NCBI GenBank assembly: GCA_002315935.1
Contig: DCII01000069.1
Span: forward strand, 1 to 36,478
Direction: 5' to 3'
DNA from: Ruminococcaceae bacterium UBA1730
Lineage (GTDB): Bacteria; Bacillota; Clostridia; Oscillospirales; Acutalibacteraceae
DNA length: 36,478 nucleotides
Shown here: one piece after another, positions 7,342-14,733 of the stretch
Position numbering within the stretch: position 1 is the stretch's first letter
How the letters are laid out: each line of letters starts with the position of its first letter
Notes under the pieces: generated by a model
What the model was told of the DNA's origin: nothing
Database searches by the model: none
The model's input: only the letters and a program-made list of their open reading frames with translations
Translations under genes and position numbers: made by a program

Positions 7342-9099
7342 ATGAGCAACATACGAACAAAATGGTTTGATAAGGTTGACAGGAATTGTCCCCTCAATGA
7401 ATATCCGAGACCGCAGCTGCAAAGAAAAGACTGGCTCTGTCTCAACGGCGAATATGATTACGCCATTACTCCCGAAAACGCTGACAAGCCCGAAAAATTT
7501 GACGGAAAAATCATCGTTCCGTTTTCGGTTGAATCGGAGCTTGGCGGAGTCAACAAGGCTCTGAAGCCAACCGAGAGGCTGTGGTATCGCAGATTTTTTT
7601 CTCTCGGAGAGGAATTTGAATGTAAAAGAACTATTCTTCACTTTGAAGCGGTTGACTGGCAGTGCAGTGTCTGGATTAATTCAACACTTGTCGGAGAACA
7701 CACAGGCGGATATAATCCGTTTTCGTTTGACATAACCGATGCACTCATTGATGGCGAAAATGAGCTTGTTGTCAGAGTATATGACCCGACTGACGAAGGT
7801 CATCAGCAGAGAGGAAAACAGATTCTTCAGACAAAAGGCTTCTGGTATACCGCAACCTCCGGAATATGGCAGACGGTATGGCTTGAACCCGTTGATTATT
7901 ACAGAATTGAAGGCATAAGGCTTCTTCCCGATATTGATAAAAGCGTTATTAAGGCTGAAATAAAGCATAACTGCGATGAAAGCTTCAAGCTCTATGCAAA
8001 GGTTACTGACGGCGAAGGAACTGTTTTTGACGGAGAAATTTCAGAAAAAGCTGAAATCGCCATTCCCGATGCAAAGCTCTGGAGCCCCGAAGCTCCGTTC
8101 CTTTATACGGTTGTTTTTACTCTTGACCATGCAGGAATAAAAGACGAGGTTTCAAGCTATTTCGGAATGAGAAAGTTTTCAATCATGAACGATGAAAACG
8201 GAATTCCGAGACTTGCTCTCAACAATAAGCCTTATTTCCAGAAGGGTCTTCTGGACCAGGGCTACTGGCCCGAAAGTCAGCTCACCGCTCCGACTGACGA
8301 AGCGATGATATTCGACATCGAAAAGATGAAAGAGCTTGGATATAATATGCTCCGCAAGCATATCAAGAAGGAGCCTCTGAGATGGTATTACCACTGCGAC
8401 CGGCTCGGAATGCTTGTCTGGCAGGATATGATAAGCGGAGGAAAGCCGCTTAATCTAATTCTTGCAGGCGGTCTGCCGAATATCAATGTTCATGTCAAAG
8501 ACAATATGTATGCGGCATTCAACCGCAACAAACCCGAATGGCGTGAAGAATTCAAAGCCGAATTATTCGAAATGATTGACGCATTATATAACTGCGTTTC
8601 AATCTGTTGCTGGGTTCCCTTCAACGAGGGATGGGGTCAGTTTGATGCCAAGGAAATCGGAAACGCAGTCAAGAATGCAGACCCTTCGAGATTTGTTGAC
8701 CACGCAAGCGGCTGGCATGACCAGATGGGTCCGGATTTCAAGAGCGTTCATAAATATATTTTCCCAGTTCATGCTCCGACAAAGCTCCGCACCGCAGGCA
8801 GACCATATGTGTTGAGCGAATACGGAGGTTACAGCTGGAATATTCAGAACCATGTCTGGAATTTCAAAAAATCCTTCGGATATGTTAAATTCGAAAGCAA
8901 GGATACTCTTTCAACAGCATACAGAAAGCTTCATGATGAGCAGATAATTCCTCTCATCAAAAAAGGTCTCTGCGCTACTGTTTATACGCAGGTAAGCGAT
9001 GTTGAGTTTGAGGTTAACGGCGTTTATTCCTACGACCGTGAAATCCTTAAGCTCGATGCAAATATGCTAAGAACCATTAATGCTAAACTCACCTACTGA
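7342..9099 (+). CDS. glycoside hydrolase family 2 protein (beta-galactosidase/beta-glucuronidase-like)
   Basis: This is a retaining exo-glycosidase of 585 aa without a signal peptide, so probably cytoplasmic. ATG 7342 is preferred over ATG 7324 because AGGAGA at 7330 lies between them at good distance. The domain order is typical of GH2: a jelly-roll sugar-binding domain (about 1-175, with LWYRRFF and WINSTLVGEHTGGYNPF), an Ig-like domain (about 180-275), and a TIM barrel (about 280-585). The acid/base should be Glu429 in FNEGW and the nucleophile Glu493 in SEYGG. Length near 590 fits the shorter GH2 enzymes lacking LacZ domains 4-5. The sugar specificity (galactoside, glucuronide, mannoside) cannot be read. 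It sits in an operon with a WYL-type regulator and exported proteins. Confidence 0.9.
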   Translation: MSNIRTKWFDKVDRNCPLNEYPRPQLQRKDWLCLNGEYDYAITPENADKPEKFDGKIIVPFSVESELGGVNKALKPTERLWYRRFFSLGEEFECKRTILHFEAVDWQCSVWINSTLVGEHTGGYNPFSFDITDALIDGENELVVRVYDPTDEGHQQRGKQILQTKGFWYTATSGIWQTVWLEPVDYYRIEGIRLLPDIDKSVIKAEIKHNCDESFKLYAKVTDGEGTVFDGEISEKAEIAIPDAKLWSPEAPFLYTVVFTLDHAGIKDEVSSYFGMRKFSIMNDENGIPRLALNNKPYFQKGLLDQGYWPESQLTAPTDEAMIFDIEKMKELGYNMLRKHIKKEPLRWYYHCDRLGMLVWQDMISGGKPLNLILAGGLPNINVHVKDNMYAAFNRNKPEWREEFKAELFEMIDALYNCVSICCWVPFNEGWGQFDAKEIGNAVKNADPSRFVDHASGWHDQMGPDFKSVHKYIFPVHAPTKLRTAGRPYVLSEYGGYSWNIQNHVWNFKKSFGYVKFESKDTLSTAYRKLHDEQIIPLIKKGLCATVYTQVSDVEFEVNGVYSYDREILKLDANMLRTINAKLTY

Positions 9100-9119
9100 T
9101 AAAGGAGAAAAGTTCCCAT

Positions 9120-10070
9120 ATGCCAAGCAATCCCAGAATACGACTCATAGCACTTATTGATATATTGACAATTTATTCAGACGAATTCAACATTATTTCC
9201 ACAGAAAAAATCCTCAAAAGGCTCGCCGAATACGGTCATGAAATCAACAAGAGAGTTCTCATGGAGGACATAAAATCCATCAGAGAAGCCGGCTTCAATG
9301 TTGTTGCCGTTTCTTCTCCCGAAAAAGGCTTCTATCTTGCAAAGGCCTTCGACCCGAAAACAATGCACATTATCCAGAAGGCTGTTTATTCTTCCCCACT
9401 CGTCAGCAACGAAGAAGAAAATCATGTCAGAAACAGCATCGAAAAAACCTTCGGCAGTCAGACCTTTGAAATGATGGTCAACACAACAATAAATCTCAGC
9501 CAGAAATCAGACTTCGAAACAACATCTCCCGATGCGGTTCATATTATCAGAAAAGCCATTATTGATAACAAGCAGGTCATGCTGACGGTTCTTGTTATTG
9601 AACCGGGCGACACATTTTCGCCTTCTAAAACCGAAAAAACTCTTGTTGTTAATCCCTACATTCTGGGAGTTGCAAACAACAACCTGTCGTTGATTTTTAC
9701 CTGCTCTGCAACGCCCTCAAAGCCTGAGTATATCGGAATAAGGCGAATTATTTCAGCAAAAGAGCTTGACTGTCCGCAAAACAGAAATATTGATTTCAAG
9801 CCTCATGAATGCACGGGTCACTTCGGAAAGGTTCCGCCGTTTGCGATGAATCTCAAATCCAGATGCCTTTTATTTAAGCTCCGCACGGATGACCTTGAAT
9901 ATGTTGACCATACTCTCGAGCTTCCCATTGAATACAGAAAAGCCGAGCAGAAGGGTTACTGCTTCGGAAGGGTTAACACCGTATTCAACGGCAAACTTGC
10001 CGGCTGTCTTTATCATCTGAGAGATAAAATTGAGCTTATTGAGCCGAAATCACTTGAAGAAATTATTTAA
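9120..10070 (+). CDS. WYL-domain transcriptional regulator (HTH + WYL-like)
   Basis: This is a probable DNA-binding regulator of 316 aa. The N-terminal ~75 residues form a winged-helix/HTH of the HTH_11 type: RLIALIDILTIYSDEFNIIS, then a helix with INKRVLMEDIKSIREAGFNV, as in DeoR/YafY-like proteins. The middle and C-terminal parts follow the WYL layout, with a conserved-type strand VNPYILGVANNNLSLIF and IGIRRIISAKEL. WYL domains sense small ligands or nucleic acids and set the activity of the HTH. AAAGGAG lies 13 nt before ATG 9120. It is embedded mid-operon, so it probably controls this operon or a linked locus. The ligand is unknown. The classical Trp-Tyr-Leu triplet is degenerate. Confidence 0.82.
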   Translation: MPSNPRIRLIALIDILTIYSDEFNIISTEKILKRLAEYGHEINKRVLMEDIKSIREAGFNVVAVSSPEKGFYLAKAFDPKTMHIIQKAVYSSPLVSNEEENHVRNSIEKTFGSQTFEMMVNTTINLSQKSDFETTSPDAVHIIRKAIIDNKQVMLTVLVIEPGDTFSPSKTEKTLVVNPYILGVANNNLSLIFTCSATPSKPEYIGIRRIISAKELDCPQNRNIDFKPHECTGHFGKVPPFAMNLKSRCLLFKLRTDDLEYVDHTLELPIEYRKAEQKGYCFGRVNTVFNGKLAGCLYHLRDKIELIEPKSLEEII

Positions 10071-10085
10071 CAGAGGTGCTTCACA

Positions 10086-11240
10086 ATGTTTAAAAAAATC
10101 ACCGCAATAATTCTTGTGTTAACTCTGGCTCTTGCTCTTGCTTTTGCTTCCTGCGGCAAAAACAGCAAGGAATTCGTTAACGCTCCGGAAAAGAAGGTTG
10201 CAATTCTCGTTGCTCCGAAATCGGAATATCCCGAAGAATATCTTGCCGCTTACAGCCTTGCAAATAAGTATCCCGACACGATTGTTATCAAGGAGTTTTC
10301 CGACAGCAGAGTGCTTTACGAGGGAACTCCCGATGAGATAGCGTTTTCGGTTGAGCTTGCAGGTGACAGCAATATCGGTGCAATCATCTATCCGAGAGCG
10401 ACCTCGAACACCATTGCCGCCATTGAAGAAGCAAGAGCAAAAAACAATAATCTTCATTTCATCTGCACAGAGCCTGAATGTTCAATTGATAAGCTTTCTC
10501 CCCTTGTTGACACAATTATCACCGTTGACTGGGAAAAGGCGGCAAAGGATATTGTCGGCAAAGCAAAGGAACAGGGAGCTGAATATTTTCTCATGTTCTC
10601 AATTAACCGCCATATCGGCGAAAATTCTCTCTTCGCTCTCGAAAGAGAATACTTTGAAGCCGCCTGCAAGGATAATGGCATAGCCTTTGTTTATGACAAC
10701 GCCGTTGACACTCTCGATGCAGGCGGAATTGACAAGGCTCAGCTCTATATCAGAGAATCCGTTGCAAGGCAGATTGTCAACAACAAGGTTGCAAAAACCG
10801 GAGTTGCACTTTTCTCAACAGACAGTGCAGTTCAGACAACTCTTATCGAAATTGCAAACAAAAAGAATATGATTTATGTTTCTCCATCCGTTCCCTCGGC
10901 ATACAGCGGTCTCGGAGAATACTATAATACAGTTGATTCAAGCCAAAGCATTGATAAATATGTTGAAGCTCTCAGGGAGACTGTCAATGCCGATGCCCAA
11001 CAGAATGCGAAGCTTTCGATTTACAGCTATCCCCTTGCAGCTCAGATGACCACAGGTGCGGTTTATGTTGCCTTTGATATTCTCAACGGACAGACTACCT
11101 CCGAAAACCTTGCGGAAAGAATCACAATGATATTCAAGGACAACACAACAGACAAGAATTTAACCATCACCGCTCATGAGGATGAATCTCTCAAAAATAT
11201 TTTCCGTGTATATTGTCCTGCGTTTGAAAATATTAAATAA
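10086..11240 (+). CDS. DUF3798-type periplasmic-binding-like lipoprotein
   Basis: This is a surface lipoprotein of 384 aa. The signal peptide ends in FASC with Cys23 lipidated. The mature part resembles the two-lobed type I periplasmic-binding fold and DUF3798: KVAILVAPKSEYPEEY, AIIYPRATSNTIAAIEEA, HFICTEPECS, and FLMFSINRHIGENSLFALER are the recognisable stretches. Family members are common in gut Clostridia and Spirochaetes and remain uncharacterised. A solute-binding or sensing role is plausible, but no ABC permease or ATPase genes are nearby, so transport is not supported by context. GAGGTG precedes ATG 10086. It starts 15 nt after the WYL regulator gene, tying it to that operon. Confidence 0.88.
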   Translation: MFKKITAIILVLTLALALAFASCGKNSKEFVNAPEKKVAILVAPKSEYPEEYLAAYSLANKYPDTIVIKEFSDSRVLYEGTPDEIAFSVELAGDSNIGAIIYPRATSNTIAAIEEARAKNNNLHFICTEPECSIDKLSPLVDTIITVDWEKAAKDIVGKAKEQGAEYFLMFSINRHIGENSLFALEREYFEAACKDNGIAFVYDNAVDTLDAGGIDKAQLYIRESVARQIVNNKVAKTGVALFSTDSAVQTTLIEIANKKNMIYVSPSVPSAYSGLGEYYNTVDSSQSIDKYVEALRETVNADAQQNAKLSIYSYPLAAQMTTGAVYVAFDILNGQTTSENLAERITMIFKDNTTDKNLTITAHEDESLKNIFRVYCPAFENIK

Positions 11241-11259
11241 GATTTAAGGAGCCTGAAGC

Positions 11260-12699
11260 ATGAAAACAAAATTCCTCCGCAGATTAATCTGCTTTATTCT
11301 CGCTCTCACATTTTGCTTTTCTCCCCTGCTGACCGCTTCGGCAGAAGGCGAAAAGAAGGAAGCTTCATATGAAGCGGACTGCCCTTATATCTATATTCAC
11401 GGGTTTATGGGCACTGATGTTTATAAAAACCCTTCAGACCCCGATTCCGAAACAATCTTTCCTCCCTCGGGTGATGATATTAAATCCGCAGTCAAGAAAG
11501 GCATACCATCTCTCTTAAGAGTTATGTTTACTCATGACTGGTCGACCTTCGGCGATGACACAATCGACATATGCAACATTCTTTTCGGGGATTCATTTCT
11601 TGCTCCCGACGGCACTGCGGCAGACGGCTCCGGAGTCAGATGGGAATGGCCGTCAGCTGAAACGATTACCAAGACCTCAAAGCTTAATTTCAAATATGAC
11701 TGGCGTCTTGACCCGATAAAAACCGCTTCAGACCTCAATGCTTTCATAAACCATGTGATTGAAGCTTCGGGAAGCGAACAGGTTGTTGTTGAATGCCACA
11801 GCTACGGCGGAGTTATTCTCTCAACCTATGCAAAGCTTTACGGCACATCAAAGCTTAAAAGCTGTGTTTTCAATTCAACCGCCGTTTACGGCGAAACATA
11901 TAACGGTGAGCTTTTCACGGGCAACATGGTTTTCGATGCCGAATCGCTGACCGAATATCTCAAGAGTGCATTTGAATACAGCGAAAAGGAAGATTTCTTC
12001 AACGGTCTTTTTGCCTTTCTATATAAGACAGGCATCACCAAGCTTGCCTGCAAGCTGGTTAATTACATAATTAAAAAAGTCGGCATGAAAAAGCTTTCGG
12101 AAGGAATTATTCCCATGTTCGGCGGCTGGCTGAGCATTTGGGCAATGATTCCGGATGAATACATTGATGATGCTTACGATTTTGTTTTTGATTACACATG
12201 GAAGGATGACCCGACTGACAGAACAGGTCTCAAGGACAAAATCAACGATTACAACACGAGAATAAGACCGTATAAAACGGAAACACTCAAAGAGATTAAC
12301 AGAACATCAAATATGTATGTTCTTTCAAGGCACGGTTACAGTGCAATGTTCATGACCCCGTCATGGAGAAACGAAAGCGACTGCACGATTGATGTTAAAT
12401 ATTCGTCATTCGGTGCAACTGTTGCTCCCCACGGCGAAACGCTTTCAGCCGATTATCTGAAAAATGCGGACGATAAATATATTTCTCCGTCAAGGAACAT
12501 TGATGCTTCAACCTGTCTTTTCCCGGAACAGACATGGTTTATCGGGCACTTGACTCATTCGGCAGGCTGCCATGACCTTGACGAAATGATTATGACCCTG
12601 CTCTATTCCGACACTCAGGCAACGGTTGACACATATAAAGAATATCCGAGATTTCTTTGCTATAACGAGGACACTGACTCCTTCGAAATTGACCGATAA
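11260..12699 (+). CDS. secreted alpha/beta hydrolase, LCAT/lipase-like
   Basis: This is an exported hydrolase of 479 aa. It has a cleavable Sec signal peptide (hydrophobic 10-26, likely cleavage after ASA near residue 28) and no lipobox. The fold matches lecithin:cholesterol acyltransferase-like lipases: YIYIHGFMGTDVY (oxyanion-side strand), FKYDWRLDPIKTASDLNAFI, then VVVECHSYGGVILSTYA, where Ser181 is the likely nucleophile in a HSYGG elbow. The C-terminal FIGHLTHSAGCHD probably supplies the catalytic His. Relatives act on phospholipid or acyl esters; the substrate here is unknown. AAGGAG precedes ATG 11260. It is the last gene of the operon, ending in a bidirectional terminator. It is a candidate for action on host or dietary lipid, or on the bacterium's own surface lipids. 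Confidence 0.85.
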   Translation: MKTKFLRRLICFILALTFCFSPLLTASAEGEKKEASYEADCPYIYIHGFMGTDVYKNPSDPDSETIFPPSGDDIKSAVKKGIPSLLRVMFTHDWSTFGDDTIDICNILFGDSFLAPDGTAADGSGVRWEWPSAETITKTSKLNFKYDWRLDPIKTASDLNAFINHVIEASGSEQVVVECHSYGGVILSTYAKLYGTSKLKSCVFNSTAVYGETYNGELFTGNMVFDAESLTEYLKSAFEYSEKEDFFNGLFAFLYKTGITKLACKLVNYIIKKVGMKKLSEGIIPMFGGWLSIWAMIPDEYIDDAYDFVFDYTWKDDPTDRTGLKDKINDYNTRIRPYKTETLKEINRTSNMYVLSRHGYSAMFMTPSWRNESDCTIDVKYSSFGATVAPHGETLSADYLKNADDKYISPSRNIDASTCLFPEQTWFIGHLTHSAGCHDLDEMIMTLLYSDTQATVDTYKEYPRFLCYNEDTDSFEIDR

Positions 12700-12705
12700 A
12701 TAGTA

Positions 12706-12744
12706 AAACTGCGAAAGAGCTTTTTGTTCCTTCGCAGTTTTTTT
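12706..12744. terminator. bidirectional terminator between convergent genes
   Basis: A 10-bp stem AAACTGCGAA (12706-12715) with TTCGCAGTTT (12731-12740) has T runs downstream on the + side and a T-rich tail on the - side. It lies between the + strand hydrolase gene and the - strand phosphatase gene, and serves both. Confidence 0.88.
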
Positions 12745-13391
12745 CATTTTACTATTTCAATAATTTCATCAGGCGAATCAACTATATAATCCGCATTGTT
12801 TTCTTCGAGGGTTTTCCTTCCTCTGAATCCCCAGTTTACACCTATGATGGGAATTCCCGAATTTTTTGCGGTAAGGCAATCAACCTCCGAATCGCCGACA
12901 TAGACCGAATTCTGCTTCGTTGCTCCGAGCTTTTCCATTGCTCTCCAAACTCCGTCGGGCTGAGGCTTCTGTGCCATTCCGTCAACCTGACCGATGATTA
13001 TTTCAAAATCATCCTTGAAGAAGGCGTTCATGATATTGATAGCCGCATCCTGGGTTTTATTGGTTACAACAGCGATTTTTACGCCCATTTCCTTAAGCCT
13101 CTTAACAAGCTCCGGAATGCCGTTATAAGGTCTTGTTTTATTCATGGAATTTTCAAGATAATGAGCCTTGAACACCTTCAGAACGCTCTTTTCAAGCTCC
13201 TCAGGAGTATTCTCCTTAACACTTCTCGAAATGAGCTTGCCTATGCCGTTGCCGACAAATCTGCGTATTTCATCAAGACTTCTCTCCGGCATATCATGCT
13301 TCTCAAGAGCATAATTCACGCTGTCCCTCAAATCCTCAAGAGTATCTATCAGAGTGCCGTCAAGGTCAAAAACAACTGCTTTATACTTCAT
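12744..13391 (-). CDS. HAD-superfamily phosphatase (phosphoglycolate phosphatase-like)
   Basis: This is a cytoplasmic phosphohydrolase of 215 aa. HAD motif I DLDGTLID lies near residues 9-16, with the first Asp as nucleophile. A helical cap follows (about 17-85). Motif II VVTNK is near 110, motif III Lys is in QKPQPDG, and motif IV is VGDSEVDCLTAKNSG. Length and the C1-type cap fit the Gph/PpaX/YjjG set of HAD-IA phosphatases, which act on phosphoglycolate, pyrophosphate or sugar phosphates. Substrate is not settled by sequence. GAGGTAAAG precedes the ATG at 13391. It lies downstream of dnaJ but is separated from it by a terminator. Confidence 0.88.
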   Translation of the reverse strand: MKYKAVVFDLDGTLIDTLEDLRDSVNYALEKHDMPERSLDEIRRFVGNGIGKLISRSVKENTPEELEKSVLKVFKAHYLENSMNKTRPYNGIPELVKRLKEMGVKIAVVTNKTQDAAINIMNAFFKDDFEIIIGQVDGMAQKPQPDGVWRAMEKLGATKQNSVYVGDSEVDCLTAKNSGIPIIGVNWGFRGRKTLEENNADYIVDSPDEIIEIVK

Positions 13392-13402
13392 ATCTTTACC
13401 TC

Positions 13403-13435
13403 AAAAAAGAGGCATACTTTCATCGGTATGCCTCT
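13403..13435 (-). terminator. intrinsic terminator downstream of dnaJ
   Basis: A perfect 10-bp stem AGAGGCATAC (13408-13417) with GTATGCCTCT (13426-13435) has an 8-nt loop. On the - strand it is followed by a T tract. It ends the hrcA-grpE-dnaK-dnaJ transcript just before the phosphatase start, so some read-through into that gene is likely. Confidence 0.85.
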
Positions 13436-13441
13436 GAATTT

Positions 13442-13528
13442 TTACAGTTATAAATGATTGCCGGAATTCGTAACAGCATATAAGGAAGAACGGATTGCCA
13501 CACTAACCGAGTGAAGATATAACTGTAA
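13442..13528. repeat. 87-bp inverted-repeat element between dnaJ and the phosphatase gene
   Basis: An 11-bp perfect inverted pair, TTACAGTTATA at 13442-13452 and TATAACTGTAA at 13518-13528, brackets 65 bp of non-coding sequence. TA dinucleotides stand near both outer ends. No ORF is present inside. It could be a mobile-type miniature element or a long 3'-UTR hairpin of dnaJ. It is unrelated in sequence to the 63-bp family elsewhere in the window. Confidence 0.5.
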
Positions 13529-13537
13529 TTTTTGTTG

Positions 13538-14707
13538 TTAATTCTTGAATTTATCAAAGAAGCTCGATTTCTTCTGCGATGAGCCAACGGGCGAACCTCT
13601 CTTGACTCCAAGCTCCGTTTCAAGCTCCATAAGAAGGTCTCTCTGCTTCTGCGTAAGATTTTTCGGAGTGTCAACGATAATTCTGACAAGCTGGTCTCCC
13701 CTGCCTCTGCCGTTGACAACCTGAATTCCCTTTCCTGCAAGCTTGAAAACGGTTTCGGACTGCGTACCGGCAGGAATATCGAATTTAACATCACCGTCAA
13801 GCGTCGGAATACGCAGATTATCGCCGAGAGCCGCCTGCGTGAAGCTGATATGTTGCTCGAGCCAGACATTATAGCCGTCACGCTCGAAAAACGGATGCGG
13901 TCTGACCATAACAACAACCTTGAGGTCACCTCTCGGTCCGCCGTTAACGCCGGCATTGCCTGCTCCGCTGATGCTGAACACCTGGCGGTTATCAATTCCG
14001 GCAGGAACATTGACCTCAACCGAAACCTTGCTTGAGGTTCTGCCTGCTCCACGGCATTTCTGGCACGGCTCTTCAATTATCTTGCCCTTGCCCTGACATT
14101 TCGGGCAGGCCTTCTGCGTCTGAATAACTCCGAAAGCGGTTCTCTGCTGAACATTGACATGACCTCTGCCGCCGCAATCCGGGCAGGTTTTGGGCGATGT
14201 GCCCGCCTTTGCACCGGTTCCGTTGCATTCACGGCAGGTATCAACTCTGTTAACATCAACAGTTCTCTTACATCCCTTTGCCGTTTCTTCAAACGAAATG
14301 GTAACTCTCGTCTGAATATCCTCGCCTCTTCTCGGACCGTTCGGGTCAGCTCTTCTTCCGCCGCCACCGAAGCCGCCGCCGAAGAAAGAACCGAATATGT
14401 CTCCGAGGTCAATTCCATCGTCTCCGAAGCCGCCGAAACCTCCGAAGCCGCCGCCCGCACCGCCTGCACCGTAGTTGGGGTCAACCCCTGCATGACCGAA
14501 CTGGTCATAGCGAGCCTTTTTCTGGCTGTCCGAAAGCACCTCATATGCTTCGTTTGCTTCCTTGAATTTTGCTTCGGCTTCAGCATTACCCGGATTTAAG
14601 TCCGGGTGATACTGTTTTGCTTTTTTTCTGTATGCTTTTTTTATTTCGTCCTCGCTCGCACTCTTATCAACGCCGAGGACCTCATAATAATCTCGTTTAT
14701 CTGCCAA
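13538..14707 (-). CDS. dnaJ: chaperone protein DnaJ (Hsp40)
   Basis: This is the co-chaperone that delivers substrates to DnaK and stimulates its ATPase, 389 aa. The J domain covers about 1-70 with the essential HPD at 34-36. It is followed by a Gly/Phe-rich linker (about 75-115), then a zinc domain with all four CxxCxGxG repeats (CRECNGTG, CPDCGGRG, CPKCQGKG, CQKCRGAG), and the two C-terminal substrate-binding barrels. The start is TTG at 14707, with AAAAGGAG eight bases upstream and a protein that aligns from MADKRDYYEVLGV. A weak start may lower DnaJ relative to DnaK. It is the last gene of the CIRCE-controlled operon. Confidence 0.97.
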   Translation of the reverse strand: MADKRDYYEVLGVDKSASEDEIKKAYRKKAKQYHPDLNPGNAEAEAKFKEANEAYEVLSDSQKKARYDQFGHAGVDPNYGAGGAGGGFGGFGGFGDDGIDLGDIFGSFFGGGFGGGGRRADPNGPRRGEDIQTRVTISFEETAKGCKRTVDVNRVDTCRECNGTGAKAGTSPKTCPDCGGRGHVNVQQRTAFGVIQTQKACPKCQGKGKIIEEPCQKCRGAGRTSSKVSVEVNVPAGIDNRQVFSISGAGNAGVNGGPRGDLKVVVMVRPHPFFERDGYNVWLEQHISFTQAALGDNLRIPTLDGDVKFDIPAGTQSETVFKLAGKGIQVVNGRGRGDQLVRIIVDTPKNLTQKQRDLLMELETELGVKRGSPVGSSQKKSSFFDKFKN

Positions 14708-14733
14708 GGGGATTACTCCTTTTCAGAGCTGAA

